From NCBI RefSeq assembly GCF_900119735.1, contig NZ_FPJW01000003.1, positions 124,001 through 188,000 of the forward strand: DNA of 64,000 nt. Direction: 5' to 3'. The position numbers and the translations under genes were made by a program. Under the pieces are notes generated by a model. That model was given only the letters and a program-made list of their open reading frames with translations. It had not been told where the DNA came from and made no database searches. This DNA is from Marinospirillum alkaliphilum DSM 21637. Lineage in GTDB: Bacteria; Pseudomonadota; Gammaproteobacteria; Pseudomonadales; Halomonadaceae. Of this stretch, positions 45,822 through 56,926 are shown piece after piece; the first letter of the stretch is position 1, and every line of letters starts with the position of its first letter.

Positions 45822-47117
45822 TTGTTCTTTGAACGCGAAAAGGGCGGCGAAAAAGCCGTCCTTGTGCATATTGATTTTCAGGAAGAAGCAGAAAGGGAAG
45901 ATTCAGACGAGTTTCTCGAACTGGTGCGTTCTGCCGGAGCTGAGCCACTGGCATTGATCCGTGGTAGCCGTAACCACCCCTCCCCCCGTCATTTTGTCGG
46001 TGAAGGTAAGCTGGAAGAAATCCGTGCTGCTGTAGAGGAGCATCAGGCAGAACTGGTGCTTTTTAATCACAGCCTTAAACCCTCGCAAGAACGTAATCTG
46101 GAAGCGGCCCTGCAATGCCGGGTACTGGATCGTACCGGGCTGATTCTGGACATTTTTGCCCAGCGCGCCCGTACCTATGAGGGTAAGTTGCAGGTGGAGC
46201 TGGCGCAGCTGGAGTTCATGAGCACCCGCCTGGTGCGTGGCTGGACCCACCTTGAGCGTCAGAAGGGTGGTATCGGTCTGCGAGGGCCGGGTGAAACCCA
46301 GCTGGAAACGGACCGACGCTTGCTGCGGGCACGCATCAGTGCCATTCACCGCCGACTGAAAAAAGTGCGGACCCAGCGGGAAAATAGTCGTCGCGCCCGG
46401 GTGCAGGCCGAAATTCCGTCAGTGTCGATTGTTGGTTACACCAATGCGGGCAAGTCCACCCTGTTTAACCGTGTTACGGCTTCTGGTGTGTATGCAGCCG
46501 ATCAGCTGTTTGCCACTTTGGACCCAACCCTGCGCAGGCTGGATATAACTGATGTGGGGCCAGTGGTGCTGGCTGATACGGTGGGTTTTATCCGTCACTT
46601 GCCACACAAGCTGGTGGAGGCTTTTCGCGCCACCCTGCAGGAAGCTGCAGAGGCAACCCTGTTGGTGCATGTGGTGGATGCCGCCAGTCAGGAACGGGAT
46701 GACAACATCCATCAGGTTGAAAGTGTGCTGGAAGAAATTGATGCCCAGGATATCCCGGTATTGATGGTGTTTAACAAGATTGATCTGCTGGAGCAGCAGC
46801 CGCGCATTGATCGTGATGATGATGGCAAACCCTTGCGGGTCTGGTTATCTGCCATCACCGGTGCCGGAGTCGAACTGTTGTTGCAGGCCATCAGTGAACG
46901 CCTGGCCACTCAGGTTGTGCAGGGTTGTCTGGTATTGACACCACAACACAGCCGTTTGCGCGCACGCCTGTTTGAGCTGGGTGGAGTGCAGGCAGAACAT
47001 TATGATGACGATGGCCGTTGTTTACTGGATCTGCGCTTGCCACAGAAGGACTTTCGTCAATTGCTGTCACAGCTGGATCTTGATGAGTCGGCGCTGGTCT
47101 GGACCACAAAACCATGA
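45822..47117 (+). CDS. hflX: GTPase HflX
   Basis: A ribosome-associated GTPase that rescues or splits stalled 70S ribosomes. The 431-aa protein has the HflX N-terminal domain (FVGEGKLEEI, VLDRTGLILDIFAQRARTYE, GGIGLRGPGETQLETDRR) and a G domain with G1 GYTNAGKST, G3 DTVGF and G4 NKID. The start is TTG at 45822 with GGGAG 7 nt upstream; the residues FFEREKGGEKAVLVHIDFQ immediately after match the usual HflX N-terminus. It is cotranscribed with hfq in many gammaproteobacteria. Confidence 0.94.
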   Translation: MFFEREKGGEKAVLVHIDFQEEAEREDSDEFLELVRSAGAEPLALIRGSRNHPSPRHFVGEGKLEEIRAAVEEHQAELVLFNHSLKPSQERNLEAALQCRVLDRTGLILDIFAQRARTYEGKLQVELAQLEFMSTRLVRGWTHLERQKGGIGLRGPGETQLETDRRLLRARISAIHRRLKKVRTQRENSRRARVQAEIPSVSIVGYTNAGKSTLFNRVTASGVYAADQLFATLDPTLRRLDITDVGPVVLADTVGFIRHLPHKLVEAFRATLQEAAEATLLVHVVDAASQERDDNIHQVESVLEEIDAQDIPVLMVFNKIDLLEQQPRIDRDDDGKPLRVWLSAITGAGVELLLQAISERLATQVVQGCLVLTPQHSRLRARLFELGGVQAEHYDDDGRCLLDLRLPQKDFRQLLSQLDLDESALVWTTKP

Positions 47118-47252
47118 CCTGAAGTGGATTTTAAGGTAGGATTGCGCAAACTTTCTGGTTTGAAAACCGACTAACTAGACTCGTGAATTCATAAACTCTT
47201 GGTACAACCCCGGACCTGGCTTCTGGCCAGTCCGTTTTTGCGGAGAAATTCT

Positions 47253-48494
47253 ATGGCGTGGAATGAGCCAGGCGGCAGCGGCAACCAGCACGACCCCTGG
47301 AGTGGCGGTGGTCGCAAGCCTGATCGTAATTCCGGTAATAATGGTGGCGGACAAGGCCCGAATCAGGGACCACCGGATCTGGATGAAGCGCTGAAAAAGC
47401 TGCAGGATAAACTGGGCGGCGTTTTTGGTGGCAAGGGTGGCGGTGGTTCCGGTTCAGGTAAACCAGCTGGCAAGTTCGGCGGTTATGGCCTGACAGCACT
47501 GGTTGCCATTCTGGTTCTGGCCATCTGGTTTGCCAGTGGTTTTTACCTGATTGACCAGTCTGAGCGTGGTGTAGTGCTGCGTCTGGGTAAATACCATGAA
47601 ACCGTGACTCCCGGTCTGCACTGGAACCCTCCCATCATTGATTCGGTCACCAAGGTTAATGTGACGCGCATTCGTTCCTTTAACCAGCGCGCCACCATGC
47701 TGACCCGCGATGAAAACATCGTGCAGGTTGCCATTTCCGTGCAGTATGTGATCAGTGATCCCAAGGCTTACCTGCTGAATGTGCGGGCTCCTGAGCGCAG
47801 TCTGGAATATGCCTTGGACTCCTCATTACGTCATGAGGTGGGTACCACCAACCTGATCCAGATTCTGACCGAAGGTCGTGAAATTCTGGCAACCGGCGTG
47901 AATGAGCGTCTGCAGCGTTATCTGAGCAGTTATGGTGTAGGTATTACCCTGCAAACCGTCAACATCGAAAGCACCTCGGCACCTGACGAAGTGCAGTCTG
48001 CCTTTGATGACGTGATCCGGGCGCGTGAAGACCGTGAGCGCAGCATCAACCAGGCACGCGCTTATGAGAACTCCATTCTGCCGGAAGCCGAAGGTCGTGC
48101 AGCCCGTATTCGTGAAGAAGCCCAGGCTTATCGAGAAGCAGTGACTGCTCGCGCCGATGGTGAATCAACACGCTTCCTGGCACTGCTGACGGAATACCGT
48201 CGGGCTCCTGCAGTCACCCGTGAGCGTCTGTACATCGATACCATGCAGGAAGTGCTGAGCAATACCAGCAAAGTGTTGGTGGACACCGAAGAAGGCAGCA
48301 ATAACCTTCTGTATCTGCCGTTGGATCGCATGGGTGCCGGTGCGCCTGCCGGTGGTGGCGCCACTGCACCACGCAGCAGCGGTCAGTCTGGTCAGACTGC
48401 TGACTTTGAGCTGGAGCAGCTGACTGATCGCGTGATAGAGCGGATTCGTGAACGCCAGAACACTACCACCACCATTCGTCGGGAGGGTCGCTGA
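47253..48494 (+). CDS. hflK: HflK subunit of the FtsH-modulating HflKC complex
   Basis: A 413-aa inner-membrane SPFH-domain protein that with HflC encloses FtsH and modulates its proteolysis. It has a Gly/Asn-rich cytoplasmic N-terminus (MAWNEPGGSGNQHDPWSGGG), a transmembrane helix (about 73-95), the periplasmic SPFH domain (SERGVVLRLGKYHETVTPGL) and a long coiled coil. GGAG sits before the ATG at 47253. The gene overlaps hflC by one base. Confidence 0.95.
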   Translation: MAWNEPGGSGNQHDPWSGGGRKPDRNSGNNGGGQGPNQGPPDLDEALKKLQDKLGGVFGGKGGGGSGSGKPAGKFGGYGLTALVAILVLAIWFASGFYLIDQSERGVVLRLGKYHETVTPGLHWNPPIIDSVTKVNVTRIRSFNQRATMLTRDENIVQVAISVQYVISDPKAYLLNVRAPERSLEYALDSSLRHEVGTTNLIQILTEGREILATGVNERLQRYLSSYGVGITLQTVNIESTSAPDEVQSAFDDVIRAREDRERSINQARAYENSILPEAEGRAARIREEAQAYREAVTARADGESTRFLALLTEYRRAPAVTRERLYIDTMQEVLSNTSKVLVDTEEGSNNLLYLPLDRMGAGAPAGGGATAPRSSGQSGQTADFELEQLTDRVIERIRERQNTTTTIRREGR

Positions 48495-49378
48495 TGCATG
48501 CTCGTTCTTTAGTGGCACTGGGCGTCCTGGCCGGTGCTGCGCTGCTTGCCAGCAGTAGTCTTTATGTTGTGAATGAAACCCAGCGCGCCATTCGCCTGCA
48601 GTTTGGTGAAGTGGTGGAAACGGACATTCAACCGGGTTTGCGCTTCAAGATCCCGGTGTACAACACCGTGCGCCTGTTTGATACGCGGGTACAAACGCTG
48701 GATGGTCGTCCTTCCCGTTACCTGACCGGTGACCGCAAAGGGGTGATTGTGGACTCCTTTGTGAAGTGGAAAATCATTGATGTGACCCGTTACTACGAGG
48801 CCACTGCCGGTGACGAACAGGCGGCCATGCGAGTGATAGCACCGCGCGTGGATGAAAGTCTGCGTAACGAATTTGGTCGCCGTACGCTGGTGGAAATTGT
48901 CAGCGAACAGCGTGACGAGCTGATGAGTCGACCAATTCAGGATCTGGACCGCGCCATGCGTGAAGCCATGGGTGTTTCGATCCTGGATATTCGTGTCAAA
49001 CGAATTGACCTGCCGACGGAAGTGTCCAACTCGGTTTATGAGCGGATGCGTACCGAACGTCAGCGTGAAGCACGCGAATACCGTGCCCAGGGTCAGGAGC
49101 AGGCTGAGCGGATTCGCGCAGCGGCTGACCGTAACCGTGAGGTGGTTCTTGCCACCGCTCAGCGGGACGCTGAAATCCTGCGCGGTGAAGGGGATGCCGA
49201 AGCGGCTCGCATTTATGCTCAGGCCTACCAGCAGGATCCCGAGCTTTACAGCTTCCTGCGCAGCCTGCAGGCTTATCGTGAAAGCTTCAGCAGCAAACAG
49301 GACATCATGGTGCTCAGCCCGAAAAGTGATTTCTTCCGTTATCTGGAAGGTTCGCGCCAGGGTACCAATCGTCGCTGA
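48494..49378 (+). CDS. hflC: HflC subunit of the HflKC complex
   Basis: The 294-aa partner of HflK: a short cytoplasmic N-terminus, one transmembrane helix (about 5-25), an SPFH domain (NETQRAIRLQFGEVVETDIQ, PGLRFKIPVYNTVRLFDTRV), and the coiled coil with RDAEILRGEGDAEAARIYA. It starts on the last base of the hflK stop (TGATG) and is followed by a strong terminator, so the hfq-hflX-hflK-hflC unit ends here. Confidence 0.95.
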   Translation: MHARSLVALGVLAGAALLASSSLYVVNETQRAIRLQFGEVVETDIQPGLRFKIPVYNTVRLFDTRVQTLDGRPSRYLTGDRKGVIVDSFVKWKIIDVTRYYEATAGDEQAAMRVIAPRVDESLRNEFGRRTLVEIVSEQRDELMSRPIQDLDRAMREAMGVSILDIRVKRIDLPTEVSNSVYERMRTERQREAREYRAQGQEQAERIRAAADRNREVVLATAQRDAEILRGEGDAEAARIYAQAYQQDPELYSFLRSLQAYRESFSSKQDIMVLSPKSDFFRYLEGSRQGTNRR

Positions 49379-49406
49379 CGGTCTGACATGAAGTAAGTAC
49401 TGGTAC

Positions 49407-49433
49407 ACCGGGAGTTCCGTCTCCCGGTTTTTT
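49407..49433 (+). terminator. Rho-independent terminator after hflC
   Basis: ACCGGGAG (49407-49414) and CTCCCGGT (49421-49428) form a perfect 8-bp stem with loop TTCCGT, followed by six T. Confidence 0.92.
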
Positions 49434-49461
49434 ATGAAAGCGTGAAATGCTGGAGAAACCC

Positions 49462-50649
49462 ATGAGCCGTGCAGATCACTGGCTGTTGCCGGATGGCATG
49501 GATGAGGTGTTGCCCCCACGGGCGCGCCAGATCGAAAACCTGCGTCGCAAGCTGCTGGATCTTTTTCACAGCTGGGGTTATGAACTGGTGTTGCCACCCA
49601 AGGTGGAGTTCCTGGAGTCCCTGCTGACTGGCGCCGGTCATGACCTGGAGCTGCAGACCTTCAAGGTGACTGACCAGCTCAGTGGTCGCATGATGGGGGT
49701 CAGTGCTGATGTCACCCCTCAGGTGGCACGAATGGATGCCCATTCGATGCAGTTTGACGGGGTGGCACGCTTTTGTTATTCCGCTGAAATAGTACGTACC
49801 CAGCCGGACAACCTGCTGGGTTCGCGTTCACCGATTCAGATCGGTGCCGAGTTGTTTGGCGATGGTGGGGCAGACAGTGATCTGGAAATCCTGTCACTGA
49901 TGACGGATAGCCTGCTGCTGGCGGGTGCTGAAAACCTCTGCCTGGATCTGGGGCATGTCGGTATTTATCGTGCCTTGATTGTTGAGGCAGGTTTGCCCGA
50001 TGAAACCGAGGCAGCTCTGTTTGATATCCTGCAACACAAACGCCTGGCCGAGCTGCAGCCTTTGCTGGCTCCCTGGCAGGAACAGCAGCCCGTTCAGATG
50101 CTATTGCGCCTGTCTGGCCTGAATGGTGGCCCTGAAGTACTGGCTTCAGCTCGTGAGCAACTGCAGGGCGCACCGGCGGCAGTCACGGATGCGCTGCAGG
50201 AGCTGCAAGAGCTGGTGGAAGCATTGCAGCAGCAATATCCACAGGTCAATCTGTATCTTGACCTGTCAGAATTGCGTGGATACCACTATCATACAGGCTT
50301 GGTGTTTGCAGCTTATGTACCTGGCCTGGGTCAGGCCCTGGCCAAGGGCGGGCGTTATGATGATATCGGTCGAGTCTTTGGTCGGGCCAGGCCTGCCACA
50401 GGTTTTTCCACTGACCTGAAAATGCTCGCCAGCCTGCAGGGGAATCTGCAGGCACGGACTCCAGTTGCTGCTCCGGCTGCCATTTTACGCGACACAAAAG
50501 GGCGTGCTCTGGTGACCCAACTGCGTGAAGCGGGTGAACGCGTTGTGTTCATCCCTCGCAATAGCTGCTCATCTGCAGTGGATGGTGGAAAAAGCATTCA
50601 ACAACTGGCTGATGGCAGTTGGCAGCTGATGGCTGCAGACAAGATTTGA
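49462..50649 (+). CDS. hisZ: ATP phosphoribosyltransferase regulatory subunit
   Basis: A histidyl-tRNA synthetase paralogue without ligase activity that forms the active first enzyme of histidine synthesis with a short HisG. The 395-aa protein shows WLLPDGMDEVLPPRARQIE, GYELVLPPKVEFLESLL, FKVTDQLSGRMMGVSADVTP and RGYHYHTGLVFAAYVPG; it lacks a C-terminal anticodon-binding domain. The ATG at 49462 has GGAG 7 nt upstream, better placed than the ATG at 49447. It is flanked by hflC and purA as in Pseudomonas-type genomes. Confidence 0.92.
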   Translation: MSRADHWLLPDGMDEVLPPRARQIENLRRKLLDLFHSWGYELVLPPKVEFLESLLTGAGHDLELQTFKVTDQLSGRMMGVSADVTPQVARMDAHSMQFDGVARFCYSAEIVRTQPDNLLGSRSPIQIGAELFGDGGADSDLEILSLMTDSLLLAGAENLCLDLGHVGIYRALIVEAGLPDETEAALFDILQHKRLAELQPLLAPWQEQQPVQMLLRLSGLNGGPEVLASAREQLQGAPAAVTDALQELQELVEALQQQYPQVNLYLDLSELRGYHYHTGLVFAAYVPGLGQALAKGGRYDDIGRVFGRARPATGFSTDLKMLASLQGNLQARTPVAAPAAILRDTKGRALVTQLREAGERVVFIPRNSCSSAVDGGKSIQQLADGSWQLMAADKI

Positions 50650-52014
<1,365 letters not shown>

Positions 52015-52021
52015 TGAATTC

Positions 52022-52043
52022 GGAGCCAGGGAAGGCTCCTTTT
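52022..52043 (+). terminator. Rho-independent terminator after purA
   Basis: GGAGCC (52022-52027), loop AGGGAA, GGCTCC (52034-52039), then TTTT. Confidence 0.75.
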
Positions 52044-52099
52044 GTGCCCCTCCTCTCACCATCACTCCAGAGGCTTAAAAGCCTTTCAGAAGCCGCGAT

Positions 52100-52912
52100 A
52101 TGGCCCAACCCATTCAGCAGGATCGTCATTTCAGCAACGGCATGGCTGAACGCTTTGCTCGCAATATCTACGGTAGCGCCAAAGGGCGTCTGCGCCTGAA
52201 AATCTTGCGTGATCGCATGCTGGCAGAGCTTCCACTGCAACAGCCGGGATTAAGTGTGCTGGATGCCGGTGGCGGTTTGGGGCAGGTCAGTTGCTGGCTG
52301 GCACGCCAGGGACATCAGGTTTTACTGGCTGAACCCGCGGGTGAAATGCTGGAATATGCCGCTCAGCGTTTACAGCGTTTTGGTGTGCAGCCTTTACAGG
52401 CCAGCATCCAGCAGTTACCTGAAGCCTTGCCACCGGCACAGCAGCAGTTTGATCTGGTGGTTTGCCATGCGGTGCTGGAGTGGTTGCACCAGCCTCTGGA
52501 AACACTGCAAAGTCTGCTGCAGCATTTAAAACCAGGTGGACACCTGTCATTGATGTTTTTTAATGCTGATGCACTGCTGCTGGCGAATATCCTGCGTGGT
52601 AACTGGCAGCGGGTGCTGGAAAAAGTACCAGACCAGACGGCAACAAAAGGGCTGGCTGGCAAAGGCCGTGGCAAACGTCTGACTCCCATCTCTCCCCTGC
52701 AGCCTGATACCGTGCTGAACTGGTTGCAGCAGCAGGGAATGGAATTACGCGGAGTGACCGGAGTCAGGGTATTTAATGACTACCTGCGTCTGAAATTGCC
52801 ACCGGAGGCCACTGCAGCGCGCTTGCTGGAAATCGAACGACGCTATTGTCAGCAGGAACCCTGGTGGCGTCTTGGGCGTTATATCCTGGTGCATGCATCC
52901 AGCAAGGTTTGA
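52100..52912 (+). CDS. cmoM: tRNA 5-carboxymethoxyuridine methyltransferase
   Basis: SAM-dependent enzyme that methylates cmo5U34 to mcmo5U in certain tRNAs. The 270-aa class I methyltransferase matches E. coli CmoM at several points: FARNIYGSAKGRLRL, VLDAGGGLGQVSCWLA (SAM motif I), VVCHAVLEWLHQP, LMFFNADALLLANILRGN, TGVRVFNDYLR and ERRYCQQEPWWRLGRYI. It stands alone after the purA terminator. Confidence 0.9.
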   Translation: MAQPIQQDRHFSNGMAERFARNIYGSAKGRLRLKILRDRMLAELPLQQPGLSVLDAGGGLGQVSCWLARQGHQVLLAEPAGEMLEYAAQRLQRFGVQPLQASIQQLPEALPPAQQQFDLVVCHAVLEWLHQPLETLQSLLQHLKPGGHLSLMFFNADALLLANILRGNWQRVLEKVPDQTATKGLAGKGRGKRLTPISPLQPDTVLNWLQQQGMELRGVTGVRVFNDYLRLKLPPEATAARLLEIERRYCQQEPWWRLGRYILVHASSKV

Positions 52913-53191
52913 GGATGTCACGTTAACAGTCTTAGCTCATGTTTCTTGCCTCAAATTGAACGAAACAGATAAAAAAATAAACAGAAAATTTGTTTTTCAG
53001 GGTGTAGATTTGGCTTTCCCAATATATGTATTGAAATACCCCAAACAAAGCATGCATTGAGGTCATCAATAATATTTATGGGTACTAAATCTGAATCAGC
53101 ATTTTACAAATGCACCTGCAGGTTTCGTGACTGGTCAGGCCTATTTGGAATGATTCAACTATCTTAATTAGTGATATAAAAGGGATTTTTC
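52913..53191. other. A+T-rich non-coding gap before the orphan outer-membrane protein
   Basis: 279 bp with several A/T runs and no ORF that has a ribosome-binding site. A TATAAA just before the next gene (53174-53179) could be a -10 element. The composition shifts sharply at the end of cmoM. Confidence 0.4.
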
Positions 53192-53830
53192 ATGAGAAAA
53201 ATACTGATCTGTTTTGTTTTGTTCTGTCTGCCATCCTGGGTTGTTGCTGATCCATTTTCTGGTTTTGGAGGAAGTATCTACTATTCAAAATCGTCTATGG
53301 ATGTTGAAGGCTTTCGCCGCTTTACAAATCCAGCTTACGGCACAAATGGTCAATTAATGGGCTCTGCTGATGGAGGTAATCCAGGCTTTAGACTGGGTTA
53401 TATGTGGCATAATGAAAGCCCGGATTGGTCTTACGTTCTTTCATTAAAGAATGAGAATATTGACTCTACGGCGTCAGTTCAACCTGATCTGAGGGTTACA
53501 GCGGGTAGTTATACTGCAGTCGAAGCACAGTTCGGTAAGGTGCGGAATAATGGTTTCTTATATCTCCTGGTGGAGTATGGGAAGTTAGATCTAAAGGCGG
53601 AGGAAATCTCAGGTACGTTTAATATACCTGATCGGGAGCTCGGTGTATTTGGTTTGGGACTGGGTTATGCCCACCGTGTTGGAAAAAATACCAGTATCCA
53701 TGTTGAGTGGGTGACACGCATCGTTGAAGATTTTGAGGTTGAGTATATAGCAAGCTCGGTTTCTGTTGCTACTGATCGTTTTGATATTGATCTCAGCAGT
53801 CTGAATATAGGCTTAACTTACCGGTTCTAA
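53192..53830 (+). CDS. Orphan outer-membrane beta-barrel protein
   Basis: A 212-aa product with a clear signal peptide (1-19, LPSWVVA before DPF), alternating hydrophobic/polar strands rich in Gly and Tyr, and the C-terminal ending GLTYRF, with the terminal Phe recognised by the BAM complex. That pattern fits a small 8-10-stranded outer-membrane barrel (OmpW/OmpA-like size), but I recognise no family. The coding region is more A+T-rich than its neighbours and lies in an A+T-rich patch, suggesting horizontal origin. Its 3' end overlaps convergent rnhB by 18 nt. Confidence 0.65.
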   Translation: MRKILICFVLFCLPSWVVADPFSGFGGSIYYSKSSMDVEGFRRFTNPAYGTNGQLMGSADGGNPGFRLGYMWHNESPDWSYVLSLKNENIDSTASVQPDLRVTAGSYTAVEAQFGKVRNNGFLYLLVEYGKLDLKAEEISGTFNIPDRELGVFGLGLGYAHRVGKNTSIHVEWVTRIVEDFEVEYIASSVSVATDRFDIDLSSLNIGLTYRF

Positions 53831-54445
53831 GTTCAATAATTTTTTGAGAGGCCGAAAACTCTTGCGATGTTCTGGCAGAGCACCATAACGGGCCAGGGCA
53901 TCAAAATGAGCTTTGGTGGGGTAGCCTTTGTGGCTGGCAAAGCCATATTGTGGATAACGCTGGTGGAGTTCCAGCAATTGTGCATCACGGGTGACCTTGG
54001 CCAGTATTGAGGCGGCTGAGATGGCAGGGTGCCGGGCATCACCCTTGACAATGGCCAGTCCTGGTTGCTTCAGGGTTTGTGGCAGGCGGTTACCATCCAC
54101 CAGTACAAACTCGGCCTGAGTATTTAATGCATCCAGTGCCCGCTGCATGGCCAGCAGGCTGGCATGTAAAATGTTGAGTTGGTCGATCTCTTCAGCGCTG
54201 GCTTCTGCCACCGACCAGGCCAGACTTTTCTCACGGATTTCATCGGCCAGCAACAGGCGTTTCTTTTCACTCAGCTGCTTGGAGTCCATCAGGCCCTGAA
54301 TGGGGCGGTTTGGATCAAGAATCACTGCCCCGGCCACTACTGAACCGATCAGTGGACCCCGGCCTGCTTCATCAACACCAGCCAACAGATAGCCTTGATA
54401 GGGTAGCTCGGCGGCAGAGAGGGGTGGCAAGACTGGCTTTTTCAT
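53813..54445 (-). CDS. rnhB: Ribonuclease HII
   Basis: Cleaves RNA of RNA-DNA hybrids, including single ribonucleotides in DNA. The 210-aa protein has the catalytic block [20 protein letters not shown] with the DE pair, [39 protein letters not shown] and the G-Y rich C-terminal [10 protein letters not shown]. It is downstream of lpxB, separated by 38 bp, in the usual lpxA-lpxB-rnhB order. Confidence 0.95.
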   Translation of the reverse strand: MKKPVLPPLSAAELPYQGYLLAGVDEAGRGPLIGSVVAGAVILDPNRPIQGLMDSKQLSEKKRLLLADEIREKSLAWSVAEASAEEIDQLNILHASLLAMQRALDALNTQAEFVLVDGNRLPQTLKQPGLAIVKGDARHPAISAASILAKVTRDAQLLELHQRYPQYGFASHKGYPTKAHFDALARYGALPEHRKSFRPLKKLLNLEPVS

Positions 54446-54483
54446 GATTGATTCTTTATTGGGCAGGATTCAAAAAAACAAGC

Positions 54484-55638
54484 TTAAGGTCTGGTGGGGT
54501 TAACCAGGGTGCCGTTCAGCAGCTGATCGATGGCTTTTACAGCCTCTGCACTGGCATTGCGGCGCAGCTGCTGGTGCATCTCAAGAAAGGCCTCAGTCTG
54601 AGCCTGAAGGGCATCAGGGTGATCCAGAAGCTGCTGCAGTGCGGGTACCAGTTTCTCAACCGTGGCATCCTGCTGCAGGCATTCAGTCACCAGGGGTTTG
54701 TTGGCAAGCAGGTTGGGTAAACTGGCCCATTTTATTTTGATGAGTCGCTTCAGCAGCCACCAACTGAACGGAGCCATCTTGTAGCTGACCACCATCGGGG
54801 TTTTACAGAACATACCCTCCAGGGTGCTGGTTCCTGAGTTCATTAGGCAGACAGTGGCAGCCTGCATCACCTTGTCAGATTGACCCTGGATCAGCTGCAG
54901 GTCAGCAATGGGATATTCTTGCAGTAGCAGGGTTAATTCATCATGGCGGCGTGACGAGGCCGCAGGCAATAAAAACACGGCGTGTGGATAAAGTTTTTTG
55001 AGTGCCTGTGCCGTTTGCAGGAACAGTGGCCCCAGTCGGCTGATTTCACTGCCACGAGAGCCCGGTAATAAACCAATGACCAAGGCTTGTTCATCCAACC
55101 CAAACGCTTGACGTGCTGCTGCACGATCCGGTTGCAGGGGTACCTTGTCAGCCGTTGGGTGGCCTATAAAAGCGACCGGCATTTGGTGCTGATGATAAAA
55201 AGTGGCTTCAAACGGCAAGAGTGCCAACATCAGGTCAGTACTTTTGCGTATGCCCTTGATGCGGCCCTGACGCCAGGCCCAGACAGATGGACTGACATAA
55301 TGAACGGTTTTGATGCCTTGTTTGCGCAGGCGGTGCTCCAGCCCCAGATTAAAGTCCGGTGCATCAATGCCAATCATCAGGTCGGCACCCCATTCCAATG
55401 CATCACGCAGCAGATGACGCCTGACACGGATCAGCTGAGGCAGGTGCTTCAGCACCTCCACTAGCCCCATCACCGACAGGGTTTCCAGCGGATAAAGGCT
55501 GGTGAGGCCCTGGGCTTGCATCTGATCCCCGCCCAGCCCACGAAACTCAGCGTTTGGCCAGCGAGCTTTGAGGGCAGGAATCAGGTTACCACCCAGGATA
55601 TCGCCGGAGATTTCTCCGGCCACCAGGTAGATTTTCAC
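54484..55638 (-). CDS. lpxB: Lipid-A-disaccharide synthase
   Basis: Glycosyltransferase joining UDP-2,3-diacylglucosamine with lipid X. The 384-aa protein has VAGEISGDILGGNL, FRGLGGDQMQAQGL, VSPSVWAWRQGRI, LPFEATFYH, LLPGSRGSEI and LMNSGTSTLEGM. It overlaps lpxA by 4 nt. It is an essential step in outer-membrane lipid A synthesis. Confidence 0.96.
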   Translation of the reverse strand: MKIYLVAGEISGDILGGNLIPALKARWPNAEFRGLGGDQMQAQGLTSLYPLETLSVMGLVEVLKHLPQLIRVRRHLLRDALEWGADLMIGIDAPDFNLGLEHRLRKQGIKTVHYVSPSVWAWRQGRIKGIRKSTDLMLALLPFEATFYHQHQMPVAFIGHPTADKVPLQPDRAAARQAFGLDEQALVIGLLPGSRGSEISRLGPLFLQTAQALKKLYPHAVFLLPAASSRRHDELTLLLQEYPIADLQLIQGQSDKVMQAATVCLMNSGTSTLEGMFCKTPMVVSYKMAPFSWWLLKRLIKIKWASLPNLLANKPLVTECLQQDATVEKLVPALQQLLDHPDALQAQTEAFLEMHQQLRRNASAEAVKAIDQLLNGTLVNPTRP

Positions 55639-56408
55639 CGAGCAATGCCACGGGTGGAGGATTTCAGCGAGTCCAGAAAAACCCGGACTTCCGGCAGCAT
55701 TTCGCCAGTTTCAAGTTCGGTAATGGCATCCTGCAGGTTGAGCCCCTGACGGAATACCACCTTGTAGGCGTGGCGCAAGGCATGCAGGCTTTCTTTACTG
55801 AAACCGCGGCGCTTCAAGCCTTCATAGTTAATGCCGTGAGTCTCTGCAGGGTGACCGCTGACCATGGCATAGGCTGGAATATCCTTCAGGATAATAGAGC
55901 CACCACCACACATGGCGTGGGTTCCGATCTGACAGAACTGGTGTGCTGCAGCCATACCGCCAAGAATGGCATAGTCACCAACATGCACATGCCCGGCAAT
56001 GGTGGCATTGTTGGCTAGAATGCAGTGATTGCCGACTACGCAATCATGTGCCACATGGGTGTAGGCCATCAGCAGGTTGCCATTACCAATGCGGGTCAGG
56101 CTGTTATCCTGAATGGTGCCACGGTGAATGGTGGCACACTCGCGGATGACGTTGTCATCACCAATTTCCAGACGGGTGGGTTCACCCTTGTATTTTTTGT
56201 CCTGGCAGTCCTCACCAACACTGGCAAACTGGAAGACACGGTTGCGGGCACCCATAAGGGTTGGGCCCTTGATAACCACATGAGGGCCAATGATACAGCC
56301 AGCACCCAGCGTGACGTCTGGACCAATAATCGAGTAAGGCCCGACTTCAACATCATCTGCCAGTTGCGCTCGTGGATCAATCAGCGCAGTGGGATGGATT
56401 CGGCTCAA
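55635..56408 (-). CDS. lpxA: UDP-N-acetylglucosamine acyltransferase
   Basis: First step of lipid A synthesis. The 257-residue left-handed beta-helix protein shows hexapeptide repeats beginning [20 protein letters not shown], the catalytic segment around [19 protein letters not shown] (with the active-site His) and [19 protein letters not shown]. It overlaps fabZ and lpxB by 4 nt on either side. Confidence 0.96.
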   Translation of the reverse strand: MSRIHPTALIDPRAQLADDVEVGPYSIIGPDVTLGAGCIIGPHVVIKGPTLMGARNRVFQFASVGEDCQDKKYKGEPTRLEIGDDNVIRECATIHRGTIQDNSLTRIGNGNLLMAYTHVAHDCVVGNHCILANNATIAGHVHVGDYAILGGMAAAHQFCQIGTHAMCGGGSIILKDIPAYAMVSGHPAETHGINYEGLKRRGFSKESLHALRHAYKVVFRQGLNLQDAITELETGEMLPEVRVFLDSLKSSTRGIAR

Positions 56409-56845
56409 ACTTTTCTCTCCGCACAGGTGATTTCGGTTTCACAAACCGTTTCACCATCCACATGGGCACGACAGGCGAACACCCAGATGCCACGCTTTTC
56501 ACGCAGTACCTGAGCTTCCAGGGTCAGACGGTCACCTGGCACCACCGGACGTTTGAAACGGGTTTTCTCGCTACCTACAAAGTAGTAGAGATGACCATCT
56601 GCCGGCAACTTGTTGACGGTTTTAAAGCCAAGAATACCGGCAGCCTGAGCCATGGCCTCGATGATCAGTACACCTGGGAAAATAGGGTGATCCGGGAAGT
56701 GGCCAAGGAAGTAAGGTTCGTTTACCGTGATGTTTTTGTAGGCAACAATGGATTTGCCCAGTTCCATCTCCAGTACACGATCCACCAGCAGGAAGGGATA
56801 GCGGTGGGGCAGGTATTTCTTGATTTCATTTACATCCATGACCAT
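56405..56845 (-). CDS. fabZ: (3R)-hydroxyacyl-ACP dehydratase FabZ
   Basis: Dehydrates 3-hydroxyacyl-ACP in fatty-acid elongation. The 146-aa hot-dog-fold protein has [14 protein letters not shown] and the catalytic pair in [20 protein letters not shown] (His and Glu). Start at 56845 with GAGG upstream; an ATG two codons later is also possible. It sits in the lipid A operon, linking the shared (R)-3-hydroxyacyl-ACP pool to LpxA and LpxD. Confidence 0.96.
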   Translation of the reverse strand: MVMDVNEIKKYLPHRYPFLLVDRVLEMELGKSIVAYKNITVNEPYFLGHFPDHPIFPGVLIIEAMAQAAGILGFKTVNKLPADGHLYYFVGSEKTRFKRPVVPGDRLTLEAQVLREKRGIWVFACRAHVDGETVCETEITCAERKV

Positions 56846-56926
56846 GGATTTTATGCCTCTGAATTAGCGCCAATCAGGTAAGGGTCTGGCGTTTTGATCG
56901 AATTCCCGATAGTTTCGGGAGAGTTG

